The notes under the pieces were generated by a model that was not told the DNA's origin, did no database searches, and saw only the letters and a program-made list of their open reading frames with translations. Shown piece after piece: positions 17,604 through 25,219 of a DNA stretch of 64,000 nt (positions are counted from its first letter, which is position 1; every line of letters begins with the position of its first letter). This DNA comes from Streptomyces sp. NBC_01689 (GTDB lineage: Bacteria; Actinomycetota; Actinomycetes; Streptomycetales; Streptomycetaceae): the NCBI RefSeq assembly GCF_036250675.1, contig NZ_CP109592.1, forward strand, positions 8,246,001 to 8,310,000, written 5' to 3'. The translations under genes were made by a program, and so were the position numbers.

Positions 17604-18293
17604 ATGTCCCGACAGATACCGCCGGACACGGTGTCCCCGGCCGACGGCGGCGCGCAGGGCGACATCGGGCGCCGTATCGCCCAGCGACGTGAGGAAATGG
17701 GCCTGACCAGGGAGGAGGCGGCCGCACGGGCGGGCACGGCGCCCGGCTACATCAGATACCTGGAGGAGCAGCCCACGGCCACACCGGGTGTCGGCGTGCT
17801 CATCCGGCTCGCGGATGTGCTGGGGACCAGCGTGGCGGCCCTGCGCGGTGGCGACGCCGACCGGACGCCCGGCACCCGCCGGGCCGCACGCCACCCCGAA
17901 CTGCTCGCCCTCGGCCCCGACGAGTGCCGGGCGCGGCTGTCGACCCACGGGATCGGACGCCTGGCACTGGACACGCCCGAAGGCCCCTACATCGGCCCCC
18001 TCAACTACACCGTCGTGGACGGCGTGGTGTTCTGCCGGACCACTCCCGGCTCGATCCCCGCCGCAGCGGACGGGGCCCGGGTCGCCTTCGAGGTCGACCA
18101 CATCGACGAGGGACTGAGGCAGGGGTGGAGCGTGCTCGTACGGGGCCGGGCCCGTGCCGTGACGGACCCGGCCGAGGTACGGCGGCTGGAGGAACTCGCG
18201 TACAGCGCCCCCTGGGCGGGTGGCGAGGGACTGATGTGGCTGTCCATCGACACCGCCCACATCTCGGGGCGCCGGATCAGGGTCGACCGCTGA
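17604..18293 (+). CDS. HTH plus pyridoxamine 5'-phosphate oxidase-like (flavin reductase split-barrel) fusion
   Basis: The 229-residue protein fuses an XRE-type helix-turn-helix (about residues 20-80: I-G-R-R-I-A-Q-R-R-E-E-M-G-L-T-R-E-E-A-A-A-R-A-G) to a split-barrel PNPOx-like domain (about 95-225, with G-R-L-A-L and P-L-N-Y-T-V-V-D-G-V-V-F). The barrel family binds FMN, F420 or heme. Fusion to a DNA-binding domain suggests a cofactor- or redox-sensing regulator. ATG 17604 follows AGGAAGAAGCGAAGCCC. It overlaps the next gene by one base (TGATG), so the two barrel proteins are made together and may heterodimerise. Confidence 0.82.
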   Translation: MSRQIPPDTVSPADGGAQGDIGRRIAQRREEMGLTREEAAARAGTAPGYIRYLEEQPTATPGVGVLIRLADVLGTSVAALRGGDADRTPGTRRAARHPELLALGPDECRARLSTHGIGRLALDTPEGPYIGPLNYTVVDGVVFCRTTPGSIPAAADGARVAFEVDHIDEGLRQGWSVLVRGRARAVTDPAEVRRLEELAYSAPWAGGEGLMWLSIDTAHISGRRIRVDR

Positions 18294-18733
18294 TGCGTCC
18301 CGACGACGGCTTCCGCGAACTGGACCGGCAGGAGTGTCTCGTCCTGCTGGTCAGGGCACCCGTCGGCCGTATCGTGCACACGCGGCACGCGCTGCCCGCG
18401 GTGCTCCCGCTCAACTTCAGTCTGGACGCCGACTCCGCCGTGCTGCTGCGGACCGCCGCGGACTCCGATCTGGCCCGTGCGGTGGACGGTGTGGTCGTGG
18501 CCTTCGAGGCGGACGAGGTCGACGCCCGCGCGCACTCGGGCTGGAGTGTCGTCGTCACCGGCCGCGCGACGGTGGTCACGGACCCCGTCGAGCACGGCAG
18601 GCTGTCGCGCACCGGCCCCCGCTCCTGGGTCGCCTCGCCCCGGGACGTCTTCATCCGCATCGAACCCGAACTGGTGACCGGCCGTGAACTGGTCGCGGGA
18701 CGCGCGGCCCACGGGGTGGACATCAGGCCCTGA
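18293..18733 (+). CDS. Pyridoxamine 5'-phosphate oxidase-like flavin-binding protein
   Basis: This 146-residue single split-barrel protein has R-A-P-V-G-R-I-V-H-T, P-A-V-L-P-L-N-F-S-L-D and W-S-V-V-V-T-G-R-A-T-V-V, then a C-terminal I-R-I-E-P-E-L-V-T-G-R-E. The fold is shared by PNPOx, F420-dependent reductases and nitroimidazole reductases; there is no basis for calling it a true vitamin B6 enzyme. The start overlaps the preceding stop as TGATG. It sits in the presumed hypoxia island beside its HTH-fused paralogue. Confidence 0.82.
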   Translation: MRPDDGFRELDRQECLVLLVRAPVGRIVHTRHALPAVLPLNFSLDADSAVLLRTAADSDLARAVDGVVVAFEADEVDARAHSGWSVVVTGRATVVTDPVEHGRLSRTGPRSWVASPRDVFIRIEPELVTGRELVAGRAAHGVDIRP

Positions 18734-18780
18734 GAGCCCGGAGAAGCCACTCCTCCGAGAAAGACGCCCCGGCCGCCCCC

Positions 18781-18834
18781 CGCCCGTCCCCGACCCAGAC
18801 CCCGCCCCCGACCCCGACCCCGACCCCGGGAAGG
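18781..18834 (+). repeat. CCCCGA hexanucleotide tract upstream of carbamate kinase
   Basis: Iterated GACCCC/CCCGAC units run directly up to the ribosome-binding site (GGGAAGGACC) of the carbamate kinase gene. Such a tract may vary in length and alter the leader. Confidence 0.55.
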
Positions 18835-18842
18835 ACCGCCCC

Positions 18843-19766
18843 ATGCGCATCGTCGTGGCGCTCGGCGGCAACGCCCTGCTGCACCGGGGCGAACGCCCCG
18901 ACGCGAGTGTCCAGGAAGCCAACGTCGACCGGGTCACCACCGCGCTCGCCGCCCTCGCCCACGAACACGAGATGGTCATCACCCACGGCAACGGCCCGCA
19001 GCTCGGCGTGCTCGCCGGCGAGAGCGGCGCCGACCCCGATCTGAGCGCCCCCTGTCCACTGCACCTCCTCGGCGCCCAGACCCAGGGCATGATCGGCTCC
19101 CTGCTGGCCCGCAGCCTGCACGACGCCCTGCCCGGCCACCGGATCGTCGCACTGGTCACCCACACCCTCGTGCGGGCCGACGATCCCGCCTTCCGGCGTC
19201 CCACGAAGCGCGTCGGCCCGGTGTACTCACGGGAGGCGGCGGAGTCCCTGGCCACCGGGCGCGGCTGGCGGTTCGCCGTGGACGGGACGGGCCGCCGCCG
19301 CGTCGTGCCCTCGCCGGAGCCCGACCGGGTGTGGGAGACCGACATCGTCGACGAACTGCTGAGGGGCGGCGCGCTCGTCGTCTGCGCCGGCGGCGGAGGC
19401 GTCCCCGTCACCGCCGACCCCGACACCGGCGCGCTGACCGGCGTGGAGGCCGTCGTCGACAAGGACCTCACAGCGGCCCGGCTGGCGGAGGACCTGCGGG
19501 CCGACTTCCTGCTCATCCTCACCGACGTGCCGTGCGTCTACACCGCCTACCGCACCCCCGGGCAGCGGCCCCTCCCCGACGCCACACCCGCGGAGCTGCG
19601 CGGGGGCGGTTTCACCGAGGGGTCGATGGGACCCAAGGCCGAGGCCGCGGCGCGCTTCGTGGAGCACACGGGCGGACCGGCCGCGATCGGCGCTCTCGAC
19701 GCGGCGTACGAGATCGTCCACGGCAGGTCCGGCACGCTCGTACGGCCGGACCTGCCCGCCGAGTGA
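18843..19766 (+). CDS. arcC: Carbamate kinase
   Basis: The 307-residue amino-acid-kinase-family enzyme runs ADP + carbamoyl phosphate to ATP + CO2 + ammonia. Motifs include V-A-L-G-G-N-A-L-L at the N-terminus, H-G-N-G-P-Q-L-G (about residues 48-55), V-C-A-G-G-G-G-V-P-V, V-D-K-D-L-T-A and the terminal G-G-F-x-x-G-S-M-G-P-K-A-E-A-A. No arginine deiminase or catabolic ornithine transcarbamylase is in the window, so the source of carbamoyl phosphate is elsewhere. Stand-alone arcC genes in streptomycete stress islands are thought to support ATP supply during oxygen limitation (inference). Confidence 0.94.
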   Translation: MRIVVALGGNALLHRGERPDASVQEANVDRVTTALAALAHEHEMVITHGNGPQLGVLAGESGADPDLSAPCPLHLLGAQTQGMIGSLLARSLHDALPGHRIVALVTHTLVRADDPAFRRPTKRVGPVYSREAAESLATGRGWRFAVDGTGRRRVVPSPEPDRVWETDIVDELLRGGALVVCAGGGGVPVTADPDTGALTGVEAVVDKDLTAARLAEDLRADFLLILTDVPCVYTAYRTPGQRPLPDATPAELRGGGFTEGSMGPKAEAAARFVEHTGGPAAIGALDAAYEIVHGRSGTLVRPDLPAE

Positions 19767-19913
19767 CCGGCCGCGCGGTGCCCACGGTGACCCGCCATGC
19801 GACGGCGCGATGTGCGGCGCCGCACCGCCGCCGTGTCCGCTGTCCCGTCACCGGCTGTCCACCAAGTGATCCGTTGGCTCATCGATGGCCCAGCGGGCGT
19901 CGGCCTGAATGCG

Positions 19914-19928
19914 CCAATGGTCCATTGG
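19914..19928. promoter_or_regulatory. Palindrome CCAATGG-T-CCATTGG
   Basis: A perfect 7-bp-arm inverted repeat, fairly AT-rich for this genome, in the gap upstream of the FUSC gene. It is a candidate operator for a dimeric regulator; no second copy was found. Confidence 0.4.
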
Positions 19929-19983
19929 AGCCGCCCCCGGTTGAGCCAGTGGGGCCGCGGATGGTGTGATGTCCTCCATCGAC

Positions 19984-20007
19984 GGCGCTGCGGAATTCCG
20001 CGGCGCC
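19984..20007 (+). terminator. Near-perfect palindromic hairpin followed by TTTT
   Basis: GGCGC-T-GCGGAATTCCGC-G-GCGCC, self-complementary except one pair, followed by TTTTCC. It fits a rho-independent terminator for the upstream carbamate kinase operon or a premature hairpin in the FUSC leader; an operator is also possible. Confidence 0.45.
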
Positions 20008-20051
20008 TTTTCCATGCCGGTTCGGCCGGGTGGTGGTGAGAGGGCGGGGCA

Positions 20052-21551
20052 GTGCTCAAGAGGGTGTTCATGGCGCCGGATCCGGGGCGGCTGAGGCTGC
20101 GGCACGCCTCCCGGGCCGTCCTCGGCATCGGTCTGGCGGTGGCGCTGTGCGGCCTCGCCGGCCGGGGGCTCGTGGGCGCCGTGGCCGGCGGCCTCGCCGC
20201 GCTGCTCGCCCTCTTCACGGTGACCGACGCGACCGTGCGGGCGCAGGCCGTCACCACGGCGCTGCTCCCCGTCGTGGGCCTCCCCGTGCTGGCGCTCGCC
20301 GCCGGGCTGCACGCGTATCCGGTCGCGCGGGACCTGGCCTTCCTGGCGGTCGTCGGCGCCGGTGTGTACGCGCGGCGCTGGGGCCCGCGGGGCCACTCGC
20401 TGGGCGTGTTCGCGTTCATGACCTTCTTCATGACGCAGTTCCTGCACGCCGTCCCCCGGCAGCTGCCCGGGCTGTACGCCGCGGTGCTGCTCTCCCTGCT
20501 GGCCTCCTCGCTCGTCCGCTTCGCCCTGTGGTGCTACGAGAGGGGGCGGCCGCCCGGGGCGACACCCCCCGCTCCGCACGGGAGGGGCTGGGCCCGGCCG
20601 ACCACCCGCCAGGCGTTCCAGGCGACCGTGGGCGCCGCCTTCGCGCTGGTGGCCGGTCAGTGGCTGTCCGAGGACCGCTGGTACTGGGCCGTGGGCGCGA
20701 CCTGGTGGATCTTCGTGAACACCGCCTCGCGCGGCGAGACCCTGGTGCGCGGCTTCCGCCGGGTGCTCGGCACGGTGCTCGGCATGGTCCTGGGGCTCGC
20801 CGTCGCGGTGCCCCTGCACGGCGCGCCGGTCCCCAGCGCCGTGCTCGTCGCGGTGTGCGTCTTCGGAATCTTCTACACGGCCGCCGTCTCGTACACCTGG
20901 ATGATGCTCGCGGTGACGCTGATGGCCGAGTCGCTCTACGGCCTGCTCGGGGTGCTGGACCCGGGGCTGATCCTGCTGCGGGTCGCGGAGACCGGCGTCG
21001 GCGCGCTCGGCGCCGCGTTCGCCGTCGCGCTGGTCCTGCCCCTCACCACGCACACGGTCACCGACCGCTGGGTCGAGCGGGCCCTGCACGCGGTGCACGG
21101 CTGCACCGCGGCGGCGGCCGCACGGCTCGCGGGCGACAAGACCGCGGACCCCGCACTCCTCGCGGGGGAGCTCGAAGCACTCCTGGGGCGCGTACGGATG
21201 GCCCTCGCGCCCCTGGTGCATCCCCTCAACCCGTTGCGGGAGCGCAAGGCGCGGGCCCGTCAGGTGCTCGCGCTGCTCGACGCCTGCGCGCGGGAGGCGC
21301 ACGGTCTCGTGGCCGTCGCGGGGGACCCGGACGCGTCCCACGACGCCCGTCTGACAGCGGCCTGCCGACGGGTGGAGGCGGCGGTGGAATCGCTGGTCGG
21401 AGCGGTGCCGGAGCGTGCCCCGACGGCCGGCCCGGGCGTGCCGGGGCGGCACCCGGGCGCCGAGCAGGCGCTCGCGCACCTGCACGGCATGGAACGGGCG
21501 CTGGCCGAGCTGGCGGCGCCGCTGAGCGGCTCCCGGCTCCTGCGCGTCTGA
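20052..21551 (+). CDS. FUSC-family integral membrane protein
   Basis: The 499-residue protein has two blocks of hydrophobic segments (about residues 20-155 and 190-345) and a C-terminal cytosolic helical region (350-499). This is the duplicated architecture of fusaric-acid-resistance/aromatic-acid exporter-like proteins. The second block has W-Y-W-A-V-G-A-T-W-W-I-F-V-N, then R-G-F-R-R-V-L-G-T-V-L-G, a pattern conserved in the FUSC signature. GTG 20052 follows AGGGCGGGG; ATG 20070 is an alternative. A role in export of aromatic acids or other organic anions is plausible but unproven. Confidence 0.78.
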   Translation: MLKRVFMAPDPGRLRLRHASRAVLGIGLAVALCGLAGRGLVGAVAGGLAALLALFTVTDATVRAQAVTTALLPVVGLPVLALAAGLHAYPVARDLAFLAVVGAGVYARRWGPRGHSLGVFAFMTFFMTQFLHAVPRQLPGLYAAVLLSLLASSLVRFALWCYERGRPPGATPPAPHGRGWARPTTRQAFQATVGAAFALVAGQWLSEDRWYWAVGATWWIFVNTASRGETLVRGFRRVLGTVLGMVLGLAVAVPLHGAPVPSAVLVAVCVFGIFYTAAVSYTWMMLAVTLMAESLYGLLGVLDPGLILLRVAETGVGALGAAFAVALVLPLTTHTVTDRWVERALHAVHGCTAAAAARLAGDKTADPALLAGELEALLGRVRMALAPLVHPLNPLRERKARARQVLALLDACAREAHGLVAVAGDPDASHDARLTAACRRVEAAVESLVGAVPERAPTAGPGVPGRHPGAEQALAHLHGMERALAELAAPLSGSRLLRV

Positions 21552-21729
21552 CCTCGCATGTGCGCCCGGCACGGGCCGGGGGCAACGCGAGCCGGTGAGC
21601 GAGGCCGGTGTACGGGCCACACGGATGGTGGATCACCGCGCGGACGGGGTAGTGCCGCCGCTATCGGACGCACGGGAGCCGTGGACCGTACGGGAGCGGC
21701 CCGCGGACGGAGCCGCTGGGGGTGGCGCC

Positions 21730-23742
21730 ATGCGGGACATGTCACGTGGATTCGGACACGGTGAGCGCTTGAAGGACGACGGCGAGGGGGGCACGCCGTG
21801 GCCCGGCGGCCCCGGCGGATGGCTGGACCGGCTCCTGGTCGGCCCCCGGCGGGACGACGACGAACCGGACGACGACGCCGACGACCCCGGCGGCCCCGAC
21901 GGCCCCATGACCCCGCTCCCCGACGTCCGCCGGGGCGGCACCGCGGAGCGGGTTGCGGAGGCGAGCCGGGATCCGCGCGCGGAGGCCCGTGGGGGCGGGT
22001 CCGGAGGCGCCGGTCGGGGCCGGCGCGGGGATGCCGACCGGGACGAAGGGGCCGCCCGCGGTGACGAGCCCGTGAGCGCTCCTGAGGGCCGGCGGACGGA
22101 CGCCCGCCGAGACCTGCGCGACGACGCCGGCCGCACCGCGTACGACGACGACCTCCGGGAGCGGCCCCCGGGCGGTCGTCCGGACCGGCTCTCCGGCGGC
22201 CACCGGGATCACCCTCTCGACGGCCGCGGCTCAGCCACCGACCCCGATTCCGATCCCGACCCCGTCGCCGGCGCGGGGTCCGGCCCCGGCCCGTGGGAGC
22301 AGCCGCCCGTGGCCGGTCGCCGGCCGGAGCGCGCGGACGTCCGGCCGCAGCGCCCGCGGGCCGCCACCGAGCCGCGTGGCCGCCCGGACGCGGGGTGCCC
22401 GGTCCCGGTGCCCGTGACCGCCGCGACACAGGTCCCGGTGCCGGACCTCCGGGCGCGTCCGGCGGAGGGGGGCCGGACGGACGAGGTGCGCTCCTGCCCG
22501 GCGCGGGCGCCCCATCCGGACCGTCCCGCGTCCCGGAGCGGTCCCGGAGCGGCCGCCCCGGGGCCGTGGACCGGCACCGGAGTACCCGGCCCGACGGCAC
22601 GGGCCCTCGCCGGTCCGTGCCGGACGGTGTACGAACTGGTGCGTGCCGCGGCCGAGTTCCTCACCCTCCACCACACCGAGCGGCGTCTCGGCGATCCGTC
22701 CCGGCGTATCACCGCGGTGCGGGCGGAGATCGCGGAGACGGGCACGTACCGGCACACCACCGAGGAACTGGTCTTCGGCGCGCGCGTCGCCTGGCGCAAC
22801 GCCAACCGGTGCATCGGGCGCCTGTACTGGCACTCGCTGCGGGTCCGTGACCGCAGGGAGGTGCGGACGGCGCGGGACGTCGCGGACGCCTCCGCGGACC
22901 ATCTGCGCGAGGCCACCCGCGACGGCCGTATCCGCCCGCTCATCACGGTCTTCGCACCGGACGGGCCTGGCCGGCCCGGCCCGCGGATCTGGAACGAACA
23001 ACTCGTCCGGTACGCCGGTTACCCGCGCCCCGACGGCGGGGTGACCGGCGACCCGCGCAACGCCGGACTCACCGCGCTGGCCCGGCGGCTCGGCTGGCCC
23101 GGCGGTCCCGGCACCCCCTTCGACGTCCTGCCGCTGGTGGTCCAGGAAGCCGACGAGAAGCCCCGCTGGTTCCCGCTGCCGGACGACGCGGTGCTCGAAG
23201 TACCGCTGGACCACCCCGAGTACGCCTGGTGGCGCCCGCTCGGACTGCGCTGGCACGCCGTGCCCGCGCTGGCCAACATGTGTCTGGAGATCGGCGGCGT
23301 CTGCTACCCGGCGGCGCCCTTCAACGGCTGGTACATGGGCACGGAGATCGGCGCCCGCAACCTCGCCGACACCGATCGCTACGACCTCCTGCCGTTCCTC
23401 GCCGAGCGGCTGGGCCTCGACACCCGCACCGACCGCTCCCTGTGGAAGGACCGCACGCTCGTCGAACTCAACCGCTCCGTCCTGTACTCCTTCGACCGCG
23501 CGGGCGTCACCGTCAGCGACCACCACACCGAGTCCCGGCACTTCCTCACCCATCTCGGCCGTGAGGAGCGCAAGGGCCGCCGGGTCGGCGCCGACTGGTC
23601 GTGGATCGTCCCGCCCATCTCCGGCAGCGCCACACCCGTCTTCCACCGCACCTACGAACCACTGGAGCAGCGCCCCGCGTACGTGCACCACCCCGAGGCG
23701 CACGAGCGGGCGGACGGGCGCGGCGGGGAGGTGTTGGTCTAG
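21730..23742 (+). CDS. nos: Bacterial nitric oxide synthase oxygenase with long disordered N-terminal extension
   Basis: The C-terminal 375 residues (from about residue 295) form a complete NOS oxygenase domain. The heme-thiolate Cys is about residue 361 in W-R-N-A-N-R-C-I-G-R, and the substrate-arginine Glu about 539 in G-W-Y-M-G-T-E-I-G-A-R-N. The pterin/dimer-interface segment W-S-W-I-V-P-P-I-S-G-S follows near the end. It oxidises L-arginine to citrulline and NO using a separate reductase. Bacterial NOS proteins are normally 350-400 residues. Here about 290 upstream residues rich in Asp, Arg, Gly and Pro are continuously open with coding-like GC3. I chose ATG 21730 (after GGGGGTGG); ATG 21742 and GTG 21595 are alternatives. 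NO might signal within the hypoxia island. Confidence 0.88.
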   Translation: MRDMSRGFGHGERLKDDGEGGTPWPGGPGGWLDRLLVGPRRDDDEPDDDADDPGGPDGPMTPLPDVRRGGTAERVAEASRDPRAEARGGGSGGAGRGRRGDADRDEGAARGDEPVSAPEGRRTDARRDLRDDAGRTAYDDDLRERPPGGRPDRLSGGHRDHPLDGRGSATDPDSDPDPVAGAGSGPGPWEQPPVAGRRPERADVRPQRPRAATEPRGRPDAGCPVPVPVTAATQVPVPDLRARPAEGGRTDEVRSCPARAPHPDRPASRSGPGAAAPGPWTGTGVPGPTARALAGPCRTVYELVRAAAEFLTLHHTERRLGDPSRRITAVRAEIAETGTYRHTTEELVFGARVAWRNANRCIGRLYWHSLRVRDRREVRTARDVADASADHLREATRDGRIRPLITVFAPDGPGRPGPRIWNEQLVRYAGYPRPDGGVTGDPRNAGLTALARRLGWPGGPGTPFDVLPLVVQEADEKPRWFPLPDDAVLEVPLDHPEYAWWRPLGLRWHAVPALANMCLEIGGVCYPAAPFNGWYMGTEIGARNLADTDRYDLLPFLAERLGLDTRTDRSLWKDRTLVELNRSVLYSFDRAGVTVSDHHTESRHFLTHLGREERKGRRVGADWSWIVPPISGSATPVFHRTYEPLEQRPAYVHHPEAHERADGRGGEVLV

Positions 23743-23770
23743 ACCGCAGCCCTGGTCTAGACCGCAGCCC
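23735..23770. promoter_or_regulatory. Two tandem 18-bp repeats, each with the palindrome GGTCTAGACC
   Basis: TGGTCTAGACCGCAGCCC occurs twice without a gap (23735-23752, 23753-23770). Each copy holds the perfect 10-bp palindrome GGTCTAGACC. The first copy overlaps the TAG stop of the NOS gene. The 18-bp spacing and location upstream of the lactonase suggest paired operator sites. Confidence 0.55.
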
Positions 23771-23785
23771 GACGACTGCTACCGT

Positions 23786-23869
23786 CGGCCCCGGGCGGCG
23801 CGGGGACCGAGATCGGCCCCGGGCGGCGCGGGGACCGAGATCGGCCCCGGGTGACGCGGGGACCGAGAG
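23786..23869 (+). repeat. Three 28-bp tandem repeats upstream of the lactonase gene
   Basis: The unit CGGCCCCGGGCGGCGCGGGG-ACCGAGAT occurs at 23786, 23814 and 23842. Copies 1 and 2 are identical; copy 3 differs at TGA for CGG and at its end. They fill the space between the GGTCTAGACC repeats and the ribosome-binding site. Confidence 0.85.
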
Positions 23870-23878
23870 GGGTCGGCA

Positions 23879-24925
23879 GTGGCAGACGGCGGCAGGCGGG
23901 AACAGCGGGCGTTCATCGGCTCGTTCACGGCGGCGGGGGGCCCGGGGGTGCTCACCGCGGCCGTGGACCGCGACACCGGTGCGCTGACCCTCCTGAGCAC
24001 CGTGGGCGGGGTTCCGGACCCCTCGTACCTGGCCCTGTCACCCGTGCACGACATGCTCTACGCCGTCAGCGAGACGGCGGACGGCGCGGTGGCCGCCTAC
24101 CGCCTCGGCGGGGACAAGCCGGAACGGGCCGGACCCCCGGTGCCGGTCGGCGGCAGCGGCCCCACGCACCTGAGCGTCTTCGCCGGACACGTCCTCACCG
24201 CCAACTACGGCTCGGGCAGCGTCACCGCCGTGCCCGTCCGCGCGGACGGCACGCTGGCCGGAGCCGCCACGAGCGTGCTCCGGCACACCGGTTCGGGACC
24301 GCACACCCGGCGTCAGAAGGACCCGCACGCCCATCAGGTGCAGTCCGACCCGAGCGGGCGCTGGGCGGTGAGCGTCGACCTCGGCACGGACTCCGTGCGC
24401 GTCTGCACGCTGGAGGACGGCCTGCTCGCGCTGCACCGCGAGATCGCGCTGCGCCCCGGTTCCGGCCCCCGCCACCTGGCCTTTCATCCTCGCGGTGCAC
24501 ACGCCTACGTGCTCAACGAGCTCACGCCGACCGTCACCGTGTGCCGCTGGAACGCCCTGGAGGGCTCGCTGCGGCCCCTCGGTGAGATGCCGGTGCTCCC
24601 AGGTGTCCCCGACGGCGACGCGTACCCCTCGGGCATCGCGGTGTCCCCCGACGGCCGCTTCGTGTGGACCGCCACGCGGGGCCAGGACGTCGTCTCCGTC
24701 CTGACGCCCGACGCGGGGGGCGAGGGGCTGCGGCTGGTGGGCACGGTGCCGTGCGGCGGTGTGTGGCCGCGCGCACTGGCCGTCGACCCGTCCGGACGCT
24801 TCCTCTACGTGGCCAACGAGCGCTCGGGGGACGTGACCTGGTTCGCCGTCGACCCGGACACGGGAGTGCCGTGCCGGGGTGGTTCGGTGCCGGTCCCGGC
24901 GGCGTCCTGCGTGGTCTTCGGCTGA
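23879..24925 (+). CDS. Lactonase family seven-bladed beta-propeller protein (6-phosphogluconolactonase-like)
   Basis: The 348-residue protein matches the YbhE/Pgl-type propeller lactonases: F-I-G-S-F at the N-terminus, P-S-Y-L-A-L-S-P, H-A-H-Q-V-Q-S-D-P-S-G-R-W (metal/substrate site region), G-S-G-P-R-H-L-A-F-H-P and later P-D-G-R-F-V-W-T-A-T-R. No signal peptide is evident. The GTG start 23879 follows GAGAGGGGTC. It may hydrolyse a sugar lactone, but family substrates are diverse. Its position directly behind NOS does not suggest an obvious shared pathway, and the tandem operator-like repeats imply separate control. Confidence 0.85.
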   Translation: MADGGRREQRAFIGSFTAAGGPGVLTAAVDRDTGALTLLSTVGGVPDPSYLALSPVHDMLYAVSETADGAVAAYRLGGDKPERAGPPVPVGGSGPTHLSVFAGHVLTANYGSGSVTAVPVRADGTLAGAATSVLRHTGSGPHTRRQKDPHAHQVQSDPSGRWAVSVDLGTDSVRVCTLEDGLLALHREIALRPGSGPRHLAFHPRGAHAYVLNELTPTVTVCRWNALEGSLRPLGEMPVLPGVPDGDAYPSGIAVSPDGRFVWTATRGQDVVSVLTPDAGGEGLRLVGTVPCGGVWPRALAVDPSGRFLYVANERSGDVTWFAVDPDTGVPCRGGSVPVPAASCVVFG

Positions 24926-25155
24926 CCGGTCCCCCGTCGTTCGTGCGACGGGAGCGCGGTCCCGAGGCGGGGGCGAGGGGCGGGAGGGCCGGGGACGGGG
25001 ACCCCGGCCGCGGACGTGCGCGGCGGTGCGGTGCGTGGCGGTGCGGTGATCGGCCACGGTTTCGCGGATGCGCGCCGTGCTGCGAGTGTGCCGGGGGTGA
25101 GGGTGCGCGTGACCGGGGGCGAGCCCGCGCGTGGCCGTCCGCGGCGGCGGAGACG

Positions 25156-25191
25156 GAAGGGCCCGTTCCTGGGATCAGGAGCGGGCCCTTC
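25156..25191. terminator. Bidirectional terminator between lactonase and chelatase genes
   Basis: GAAGGGCCCGTTCCTG (25156-25171), loop GGAT, CAGGAGCGGGCCCTTC (25176-25191) makes a 16-bp stem with a single wobble pair. It lies between the convergent genes ending at 24925 and 25220. The rest of the 24926-25219 gap shows nothing else. Confidence 0.8.
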
Positions 25192-25219
25192 GAAGTGCGA
25201 GCGGTGGTACGGGCGCCGG

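Noticed and set aside
19914..19928. CCAATGG-T-CCATTGG palindrome as an integration or attachment site
   Set aside because: There is no tRNA gene, integrase or second copy nearby; an operator is the simpler reading.
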